NCBI RefSeq assembly: GCF_026283965.1
Contig: NZ_JAPDPD010000006.1
Span: 62,001-126,000 of the forward strand
From: Dyella subtropica
GTDB lineage: Bacteria > Pseudomonadota > Gammaproteobacteria > Xanthomonadales > Rhodanobacteraceae
DNA length: 64,000 bases
Reading direction: 5' to 3'
In this document: positions 58,052 to 64,000 of the stretch, piece by piece
Numbering within the stretch: the first letter of the stretch is position 1
Layout: the number at the start of each line of letters is the position of its first letter
The notes under the pieces: model-generated
Told to the model about the DNA's origin: nothing
Seen by the model: only the letters and a program-made list of their open reading frames with translations
The model's database searches: none
Made by a program: the position numbers and the translations under genes

Positions 58052-58516
58052 TCAGGCCGCGCCGATAAAACCAAGCTGACGCCAGGCCTCGTACACGGCC
58101 ACCGCCACCGTATTAGAGAGATTGAGGCTGCGGCTATCAGGGCGCATCGGCAGGCGCAGGCGCTGCGCTTCGGGAATCGCGTCCAGCACGTCGCCGGGCA
58201 GGCCGGCCGTTTCGCAGCCGAACAGCAACGCGTCGTCCTCGGCGAAGCACGCATCGATATGCGCCACGCGTCCCCGAGTGGAGAACGCAAACACGCGCGG
58301 CTTGCCGATGCTTTCCAGGCAGCTGGCCAAATCGTCGTGCACGGCCAGCTGCGCGTACTCGTGATAGTCCAGGCCGGCGCGGCGCAGCCGCGTATCGTCG
58401 AGCTCGAAGCCCAGGGGCCGGATCAGATGCAGCGTGGCGCCGGTATTGGCGCACAGGCGGATCACGTTGCCGGTGTTCGGCGGAATCTCAGGACGGAACA
58501 GAATGACATGGAGCAT
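58052..58516 (-). CDS. trmL: tRNA (cytidine/uridine-2'-O-)-methyltransferase TrmL
   Basis: The 154-residue SPOUT protein starts [49 protein letters not shown] and the knot segment [14 protein letters not shown] are TrmL-type. It methylates the 2'-O of position 34 in tRNA-Leu. Thirty-four upstream residues of the open frame are rejected. It is on the same strand as ubiJ, 69 bases before its start. Confidence 0.93.
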   Translation of the reverse strand: MLHVILFRPEIPPNTGNVIRLCANTGATLHLIRPLGFELDDTRLRRAGLDYHEYAQLAVHDDLASCLESIGKPRVFAFSTRGRVAHIDACFAEDDALLFGCETAGLPGDVLDAIPEAQRLRLPMRPDSRSLNLSNTVAVAVYEAWRQLGFIGAA

Positions 58517-58562
58517 CCGGTCATTATCAGGCCATGGCCGGTCGCTGTGTGCGTATCGGCGA

Positions 58563-58766
58563 TCAGGTACCGATACGCGGGCAAACCACGCCGTCGGGTG
58601 GCAGCATGCAATGGGCATGCGCGGCCACCACCAGCTGACCGGCGCTACCGTTGGCGGCCAGACGAACGGCGTTGGGGGTGCCGATAACCATGGCGCCCAG
58701 GATCAGGCCGCAAACCAGCAAGCAGGCAACGAACAGGCCGCGCAACATCAAGGCTTCGAATTTCAT
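58563..58766 (-). CDS. Small membrane/secreted protein of unknown function
   Basis: The 67-residue protein begins [20 protein letters not shown] after GGAG spaced by eight bases; a Met two codons earlier is less well placed. One hydrophobic helix (about residues 9-27) is followed by a small periplasmic part with a Cys pair ([16 protein letters not shown]). I do not recognise it. It is divergent from the M16 peptidase. Confidence 0.6.
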   Translation of the reverse strand: MKFEALMLRGLFVACLLVCGLILGAMVIGTPNAVRLAANGSAGQLVVAAHAHCMLPPDGVVCPRIGT

Positions 58767-58886
58767 GATCATGTCTCCGATGAATGAGTGGGTCCTACAC
58801 CCCCTTTGTGGCAAGCACCGTGCCAATCTTTGATCGTCATCAAGACGTTGATTTCACGACATTTATTTTAATGATGCAGGGCGCAT

Positions 58887-58934
58887 TGTCCGTCCGCGGA
58901 CAGTGAGCACGGCCGCGCGGACAGTGTCCGGACA
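58887..58934. promoter_or_regulatory. Cluster of TGTCCG/CGGACA half-sites
   Basis: TGTCCG (58887) and CGGACA (58897) form a dyad with four bases between, followed by CGGACA (58918) and the palindrome TGTCCGGACA (58925-58934). The array lies 87-134 bases before the M16 peptidase ATG and in the gap to the divergent small gene. It looks like a multi-site operator; the regulator is unknown. Confidence 0.5.
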
Positions 58935-59020
58935 CCGCCGTCATCCCTGCCGTTGGTCATTTGCGGTTCTCGGCAGGCACCACTAGCCTCGGGGGTTCTG
59001 TGAAACAGGAGGTTCACCTC

Positions 59021-61897
59021 ATGCGCAAACCCCTTGCCTTGCTCATCGCCGGGCTGCTGACCTTCGGTGGCGTAGTCACCATGCCATCCATGGCCGCGCC
59101 GTCCGCGACCCAGACCATTCCCGAGATCGCCTATACCCGCTTCACTCTGCCCAACGGGTTGACCGTGGTGGTGCACGAGGACCACAAAGCGCCCGTGGTG
59201 GCGGTAAGCATCTGGTACCACGTGGGCTCCGGCGACGAACCCAAGGGCAAGACCGGTTTCGCGCATCTGTTCGAGCACCTGATGTTCTCCGGTTCGGAGA
59301 ACCACAAGGGCACCTATTTCCAGCCGTTCGAACTGGCCGGTGCCACCGACATGAACGGCACGACCTGGTTCGACCGCACCAACTACTTCGAGACCGTGCC
59401 CACCACCGCGCTGGACATGGCGTTGTGGATGGAGTCCGACCGCATGGGCCATTTGCTCGGCGCCATCGGCCAGAAGGAACTCGACACCCAGCGCGGCGTG
59501 GTGCAGAACGAAAAGCGCCAGGGCGAGAACCGCCCCTATGGCCGCGTGGACCAGAACATCCTGTCCAACACCTATCCGGGCAATCACCCGTACCAGCACG
59601 ACACCATCGGTTCGATGGCCGATCTGGATGCCGCCTCGCTGGGTGACGTGAAGCAGTGGTTCCACGACTACTACGGCGCCGCCAACACCACCATCGTGTT
59701 GGCCGGCGACATCACTGTGGCGCAGGCCAAGGAGAAGGTCGCCAAGTATTTCGGCGACATCCCGGCTGGCCCGCCAGTGCCGCGCCAGCAGGCGTGGATC
59801 ACCCCGCTGGAGAAATCCACGCGTGGCGTGCAGCACGACCATGTCGCGCAGCCGCGCATCTACCGCACCTGGGTGGTGCCGCAGCTCGGCACCGACGACC
59901 TGATTTTGCTTGACCTCGCTTCTACCGCACTCGGTGGCGGCAAGACCTCGCGCCTGTATCAGCGTCTGGTTTACCAGGACAAGCTGGTCGACGAGATCTC
60001 CGCCAGCGTGGCGCCGTTTGCGCTGGCCGGCCAGTTCCAGATTCAGGCCGACGTGAAGGAAGGCGTGGACCAGGCCAAGGTCGAAGCGGCCATTGCCGAC
60101 GAGCTGAAGAAATTCCTCGCCGAAGGTCCGACCCAGGATGAACTGAGCCGCGCCAAGGTCAGCAGTCGCGCCGCCTTCGTGCGCGGTCTGGAGAAAGTCG
60201 GCGGCTTTGGCGGCAAGGCGGTGATCCTGGCCGAGGGACAGGTCTATCGCGGCGACCCGGGCGCCTACAAGAAGGACCTGGAGCGCATCGAAGGCGCCAC
60301 GGTATCCAGCGTCAAGGCCGCCGCGGACAAGTGGCTGAGCAAGGGCGATTACCTGCTGACCGTGCTGCCCGCCGGCAAGGACTTCAATCCCGATACCGAG
60401 GACGCCAAGGTGGTCGCGCTCAGCGATGCCGCGGGTCGTCCGCAGGCCAAGCTGCCGGCTGCGCACGATTACAGCGTGGGCAAGAACGAGGTCGATCGTG
60501 CCAAGGGTGTACCCGAGGTCAGTCAGTTTCCCGACCTGAGCTTCCCCGAGCTGGAGCGCGGCAAGCTCAAGAACGGTATCGAAGTGGTACTGGCGCAGCG
60601 CCACACCATCCCGGTTACCCACGTTCAATTGCAGTTCGATGCCGGCTATGCAGCCGACCAGGGGCACAAGCTTGGCACGGCCAGCTTCACCACCACGCTG
60701 ATGAACGAGAGCACCAAGGCGCTCGACTCGGTGGAAGTGGCCAAGCGCAGGCAGCGCCTCGGTGCCATCACCAGCATCGGTTGCGGCCTGGATACCTGCT
60801 CTGCCTCGCTCAACGCGTTGAACGACCAGTTGAAGCCGTCGCTGGAGCTGTTCGCTGACATCGTGCGCAACCCGGCCTTCAAGGCGGAGGACATCGAGCG
60901 CGTGCGCGGCCAGTGGCTGGCGAGCATCGCGCAGGAGAAAACCCAGCCCACCGGTCTGGCCCTGCGCACACTGCCACCGCTGCTTTACGGTGCGAATCAC
61001 GCCTACGGTATTCCGTTCACCGGCACCGGTACCGAAGCCGCCGTCAAGTCGTTTACCGCGGCGGATCTCACCGCGTTCCAGCACGACTGGCTGCGTCCGG
61101 ACAACGTGAAGATTCTCGTCGCCGGCGACACCACGCTGGCGCAGATCATTCCGCAGCTCGAGGCGGTGTTCGACGATTGGAAGGCGCCGTCGACGGCACT
61201 GCCCAAGAAGAACATTGCCAAGGTGGCGGCACAGCCGAAGCCGCGCGTGTTCCTGATCGATCGCCCGGATGCACCGCAGTCGCTGATCCTTGCCGGCTTG
61301 TTGGCACCGTCGAGTACCGCGCCCAACGACATCGAGATCGAAGTTGCCAATGGTGCGTTCGGCGGCAGCTTTACCTCGCGCCTCAATATGAACCTGCGTG
61401 AGGACAAGCGCTGGGCCTACGGTGCCTTCAGCTTCCTGCGCGATGCGATCGGCCAGCGTCCGTTCCTGATGTACGCACCGGTGCAGACCGACAAGACCGC
61501 CGACTCGGCCAAAGAAGTGCAAAAGGAAGCCGTGGCGGTGGTCGGCGACAAGCCGCTGACCAAGCAGGAAGTGGACAAGATCAAGGCCTCAAACATCCGC
61601 GGCCTGCCGGGCAGCTTTGAAACCACCTCGGCGGTGCTTGGTGCGGTTAGCGAGATCGTCCAGTACCACCGTCCCGACGACTATGTGCAGACCCTCAAGC
61701 AGCACACCGAAGCCGTGGCTCAGTCAAGCGCGCAGGCGGCAATCACGGAGATCGTCAAGCCGCAGGCGCTCACCTGGGTGATCGTGGGCGATCTGAAAAA
61801 GATCGAGCAGCCGGTGCGCGCGCTGAAGCTGGGCGAGGTGCAGGTGATCGACGCCGATGGCAAACCGGTCAAGGCCAAGGAAACGGCCGGTCAGTAA
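59021..61897 (+). CDS. M16-family zinc metallopeptidase, two-domain
   Basis: The 958-residue protein starts after a perfect AGGAGG (59007-59012), with a signal peptide (KPLALLIAGLLTFGGVVTMPSMAA). The first half has the inverted zinc motif H82-L-F-E85-H86 (GFAHLFEHLMFSGSENHKGT), typical of pitrilysins. The second half (from ~510, FPELERGKLKNGIEVVLAQ) repeats the fold without HxxEH, as is normal. It probably degrades peptides in the periplasm. A hairpin terminator follows. Confidence 0.92.
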   Translation: MRKPLALLIAGLLTFGGVVTMPSMAAPSATQTIPEIAYTRFTLPNGLTVVVHEDHKAPVVAVSIWYHVGSGDEPKGKTGFAHLFEHLMFSGSENHKGTYFQPFELAGATDMNGTTWFDRTNYFETVPTTALDMALWMESDRMGHLLGAIGQKELDTQRGVVQNEKRQGENRPYGRVDQNILSNTYPGNHPYQHDTIGSMADLDAASLGDVKQWFHDYYGAANTTIVLAGDITVAQAKEKVAKYFGDIPAGPPVPRQQAWITPLEKSTRGVQHDHVAQPRIYRTWVVPQLGTDDLILLDLASTALGGGKTSRLYQRLVYQDKLVDEISASVAPFALAGQFQIQADVKEGVDQAKVEAAIADELKKFLAEGPTQDELSRAKVSSRAAFVRGLEKVGGFGGKAVILAEGQVYRGDPGAYKKDLERIEGATVSSVKAAADKWLSKGDYLLTVLPAGKDFNPDTEDAKVVALSDAAGRPQAKLPAAHDYSVGKNEVDRAKGVPEVSQFPDLSFPELERGKLKNGIEVVLAQRHTIPVTHVQLQFDAGYAADQGHKLGTASFTTTLMNESTKALDSVEVAKRRQRLGAITSIGCGLDTCSASLNALNDQLKPSLELFADIVRNPAFKAEDIERVRGQWLASIAQEKTQPTGLALRTLPPLLYGANHAYGIPFTGTGTEAAVKSFTAADLTAFQHDWLRPDNVKILVAGDTTLAQIIPQLEAVFDDWKAPSTALPKKNIAKVAAQPKPRVFLIDRPDAPQSLILAGLLAPSSTAPNDIEIEVANGAFGGSFTSRLNMNLREDKRWAYGAFSFLRDAIGQRPFLMYAPVQTDKTADSAKEVQKEAVAVVGDKPLTKQEVDKIKASNIRGLPGSFETTSAVLGAVSEIVQYHRPDDYVQTLKQHTEAVAQSSAQAAITEIVKPQALTWVIVGDLKKIEQPVRALKLGEVQVIDADGKPVKAKETAGQ

Positions 61898-61996
61898 GAA
61901 GATTGGGTGGAGGCTGTCGCCTTCACCCCGCCCGGCACAGCGCGACGCCTGTTCAGCTGTGCTTGGGTTGTTCGTACTTCCTCACGTTAGGATGTG

Positions 61997-62026
61997 AGCC
62001 GGGCAGGGAACTGCCCGGCTTTCTTT
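61997..62026 (+). terminator. Terminator after the M16 peptidase gene
   Basis: A perfect 10-bp stem AGCCGGGCAG/CTGCCCGGCT with a GGAA tetraloop is followed by TTTCTTT. It is 99 bases past the stop. Confidence 0.88.
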
Positions 62027-62049
62027 ATGGCTGATACTCGGAGTGACCC

Positions 62050-62457
62050 ATGCGCAAGACCCTGCTGCTGCTTGTTCCCATCACGCTGCTCGGCGCCTGC
62101 ACCTGGGGCATCACCCTCGACGATGCGGCCAAGGACGTACGCACGGCCTGGAGTGGTGATGTCTCCTCCTGCCACGAACTGGGCAAGGTCACCGTATCGG
62201 TGATGAACCGCGTCGGCCCGGTCAACCGCAACGACATCAAAGTGCGCGACGAGCTGGAAGTGATGGCTCGCAACGAAGCCGCCAAGATGCACGCCGATAC
62301 CATCAAGCCGCTGGCCGAACCCTCCGAAGGCTCGCAGCCCTGGGGCGCTTATCAGTGCGGCGCCCATCGCCCGGCACCGAGCCGTGCCCCGACGCCGGCG
62401 CCAGGCCAGTCGGGTGCGCCGGGCAACGCGGAGACTTTCCCGGTCAAAGGCAGCTAA
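62050..62457 (+). CDS. Lipoprotein, DUF4156-like
   Basis: The 135-residue protein has a lipobox LLGAC (Cys17) after MRKTLLLLVPITLLGAC. The body VSSCHELGKVTVSVMNRVGPVN and ARNEAAKMHADTI match DUF4156 from memory; the C-terminus is Pro-rich and disordered. GGAG precedes the ATG. It is probably anchored in the outer membrane. A terminator follows. Confidence 0.8.
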   Translation: MRKTLLLLVPITLLGACTWGITLDDAAKDVRTAWSGDVSSCHELGKVTVSVMNRVGPVNRNDIKVRDELEVMARNEAAKMHADTIKPLAEPSEGSQPWGAYQCGAHRPAPSRAPTPAPGQSGAPGNAETFPVKGS

Positions 62458-62482
62458 GCGCCCAAGCTATCGGATGACGAAG

Positions 62483-62510
62483 AAGCGCCCCTTGAGGGCG
62501 CTTTCTTTTT
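62483..62510 (+). terminator. Terminator after the lipoprotein gene
   Basis: An 8-bp stem AAGCGCCC/GGGCGCTT with loop CTTGA runs into TTTCTTTTT, 26 bases past the stop. Confidence 0.88.
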
Positions 62511-62543
62511 GCGCGTAATCGGCCTATTCTTCACAAGTTGATT

Positions 62544-62557
62544 GTACATAAATGTAC
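62544..62557. promoter_or_regulatory. Palindromic operator before the MarR gene
   Basis: GTACAT-AA-ATGTAC is a perfect 6-bp-arm dyad, 33 bases before the marR ATG. It fits the size of MarR-family operators, and the gene just behind it encodes such a protein. Confidence 0.5.
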
Positions 62558-62589
62558 TAAATGCACGACCGCCATCCAGGCCCGAGCCC

Positions 62590-63084
62590 ATGAGCAGCTT
62601 CCTTCCCACCGAACAGCGACTGGCGATCACCTGCCGGCGATACCCGGAATTTCCGCGCGAACCCGCCGTGCTGGTGCGTCTGGTCAAGCACATCCACAAG
62701 CGCGTGCATGACGGCGCCAACGCCATGCTCAAGCCCTGGGGTATCAACCACCCCGAGTACAACATCCTGATGATGCTGTACGGCACCGAGGGCTACACGC
62801 TCAACCCTTCGCAACTGGCCGACGCGGCCGGCGAGAAGTCGGCCAACATCACGCGGCTTACCAACGAGCTATGCGATAAGGGCCTGATCGAGCGCACCGC
62901 CAGCGACGAGGATCGCCGCAAGGTCACGCTCACGTTGACAGCGGAGGGGCTGGCGATGATCAAAGGGTTCCTGCCCGATGTCTGCACCCTGCTGGACCGG
63001 CAGGCCGGTGGCCTGCAACCGCGCGAAGCCGCGCAGCTGGAGCGGCTGCTGAAGAAATTTCTCGACCATCTCGATCAAGGTTGA
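62590..63084 (+). CDS. MarR-family transcriptional regulator
   Basis: The 164-residue protein (start MSSFLPTEQRLAI) has a winged HTH: LNPSQLADAAGEKSANITRLTNEL, then the wing TASDEDRRKVTLTLTAEGLAM. It sits six bases before the FUSC gene on the same strand and behind a palindrome, so it likely represses the pair and responds to a phenolic ligand, as EmrR/AaeR-like systems do. Sixteen upstream residues in the open frame are rejected because they cover the operator. Confidence 0.88.
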   Translation: MSSFLPTEQRLAITCRRYPEFPREPAVLVRLVKHIHKRVHDGANAMLKPWGINHPEYNILMMLYGTEGYTLNPSQLADAAGEKSANITRLTNELCDKGLIERTASDEDRRKVTLTLTAEGLAMIKGFLPDVCTLLDRQAGGLQPREAAQLERLLKKFLDHLDQG

Positions 63085-63089
63085 GGCGC

Positions 63090-64000
63090 ATGTCCACCGC
63101 GATGGAATCACCCCCGGCCGCTTCACCGCGCTGGCCTTGGCTGGCCGCTTTCATGGCGGAAGAGCGGGCCGCGTGGATCTTCGTCGCCAAGACGTTGCTA
63201 GCCATGTACATCACCTGTTGGCTGGCGATGCTGTTCCAGTTGGAACAGCCGGCCACGGCGATGATCACCGTGGCGATCGTGATGCATCCGCAAAGCGGCA
63301 TGGTATTGGCCAAGAGCTTCTATCGTGCGCTGGGCACGCTGGCCGGCAGCCTGTTCGGACTGGCCCTGATGAGCGCGTTTCCGCAGCAGCGTGAGCTGTT
63401 CCTGCTGAGCCTTTCCCTGTGGGTGGCGCTGTGCGCTGGCGGCGCCACGCTCTACCGCAACTTTGCCGCGTATGGCTTCGTGCTGGCGGGCTATACGGCA
63501 GCCATCGTTACGTTGCCTGCGGTGAGCAATCCGTTGGCCGTGTTCGATTCCGCGGTGATGCGCGTGAGCGAAGTGTTGCTCGGCATCATAGTGTCGGGCG
63601 TCGTCAGCGACATGGTCTTGCCTGAGCGCCTGCGTGATTTGCTTCGTCGCAGTGCGCGCGAACACTTTGCGCACTTCATCGACTTTGCTCGCGGCAGCAC
63701 CGGCGGAAGCATTCCGCGTCGTGACATGGAGCAGGCGCATATGCGCTTCGTGCGCGCGGCCGTCCAGCTGGAAGACCTGCGCGCATCGGTGATCTTCGAG
63801 GACCCGGAAGCACGCGCCCGCAGCAGTCGCATGCGCCTGCTCAACCAGCGCTACATGGCCGCTTCCACCAGCTTCCAGTCGGTGCATCATCTGATCAACC
63901 GCCTGCAGCGCAGCGGTCGCGACAACGTAGCGGCAGCACTGATCGCGCTCTACGCACCCATCGGCGAGGCGCTGTCGCCGGAGCCGGCCTTGCAGCAGAT
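63090..64000 (+). CDS. FUSC/AaeB-type aromatic acid efflux protein (3' end cut)
   Basis: The frame starts MSTAMESPPAASPRWPWLAA at 63090 and is open to the window edge (about 303 residues seen). It has clustered membrane helices (EERAAWIFVAKTLLAMYITC, GTLAGSLFGLALMSAF, LLSLSLWVALCAGGATLYR) and then a soluble helical part, the FUSC family layout. Such proteins export fusaric acid or p-hydroxybenzoate-type aromatics with a membrane-fusion partner. That partner would lie to the right. Confidence 0.85.
   Translation, partial: MSTAMESPPAASPRWPWLAAFMAEERAAWIFVAKTLLAMYITCWLAMLFQLEQPATAMITVAIVMHPQSGMVLAKSFYRALGTLAGSLFGLALMSAFPQQRELFLLSLSLWVALCAGGATLYRNFAAYGFVLAGYTAAIVTLPAVSNPLAVFDSAVMRVSEVLLGIIVSGVVSDMVLPERLRDLLRRSAREHFAHFIDFARGSTGGSIPRRDMEQAHMRFVRAAVQLEDLRASVIFEDPEARARSSRMRLLNQRYMAASTSFQSVHHLINRLQRSGRDNVAAALIALYAPIGEALSPEPALQQ

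Noticed and set aside
58950-59020. Sigma-54 promoter before the M16 gene
   Set aside because: No GG-N10-GC pair with the right surrounding bases could be found; nearby GG/GC pairs have spacings of 8 or 12.
58868-61522. 884-residue minus-strand frame across the M16 peptidase
   Set aside because: The plus strand has a signal peptide, HxxEH and AGGAGG; the minus frame is a shadow caused by codon bias.

Overview
The window reads as chromosomal DNA of a high-GC gammaproteobacterium in the Xanthomonadales, most likely Rhodanobacteraceae (Dyella, Luteibacter, Frateuria or Rhodanobacter-like). The grounds are the typical def-fmt-rsmB / lysM-dprA-topA-tsaC neighbourhood, a xanthomonadin/aryl-polyene pigment locus with a XanB2-type chorismatase, a lysine/alanine-rich TopA tail, and the ubiB/ubiJ/ubiK set. 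The genus assignment is inference. Most genes are housekeeping genes. No integrase, transposase or CRISPR array was seen.

Layout. 0-5.4 kb (minus strand): a glycosyltransferase cut by the left edge, a GT39 membrane glycosyltransferase, then rsmB, fmt and def. 5.6-11.2 kb (plus): LysM protein, dprA, topA, tsaC. 11.4-18.8 kb: a lone acyl/aryl-ACP ligase, a class D beta-lactamase, purD, an aspartate racemase, an MFS-PlsC fusion and ampE. 18.9-24.3 kb: nudC, erpA, bactofilin plus partner, bfr/bfd iron storage with a Fur-like box, rppH, tRNA-Met, queD, phasin. 24.4-31.9 kb: complete F1Fo ATP synthase operon atpIBEFHAGDC with structured intergenic spacers, then glmU.

34.3-43.1 kb is the accessory highlight: a xanthomonadin/aryl-polyene locus. 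It has a minus-strand XanB2-like chorismatase; a plus-strand operon of ACP, dehydratase, LpxL-type acyltransferase, LolA-like protein, MMPL exporter and ApeP-like hotdog protein; and a convergent minus-strand operon of ketosynthase, ketosynthase-like partner and GT2. The likely starter-unit ligase lies about 23 kb away at 11.4 kb, and no ketoreductase is visible, so the pathway is split.

43.4-49 kb: hemF, a secreted protein of NGS/NGA repeats, gpmA, a membrane protein, P-II, ubiK, comM, then a 448-base gap with dyads. 49.4-53.6 kb: glyoxylate shunt aceB-aceA with a divergent LysR regulator sharing one palindromic operator. 53.7-58.8 kb: acyltransferase, arfB, truC, ubiB-ubiJ, trmL and a small membrane protein. 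59-64 kb: an M16 metallopeptidase behind a cluster of TGTCCG/CGGACA half-sites, a lipoprotein, and a MarR-FUSC efflux pair cut by the right edge.

The recurring non-coding theme is intergenic inverted repeats: purine-rich/pyrimidine-rich long hairpins at three sites (two inside the atp operon), REP-like GTAGGAGCGC palindromes around the ace genes, and a C/G-rich MITE-like dyad before ubiB.
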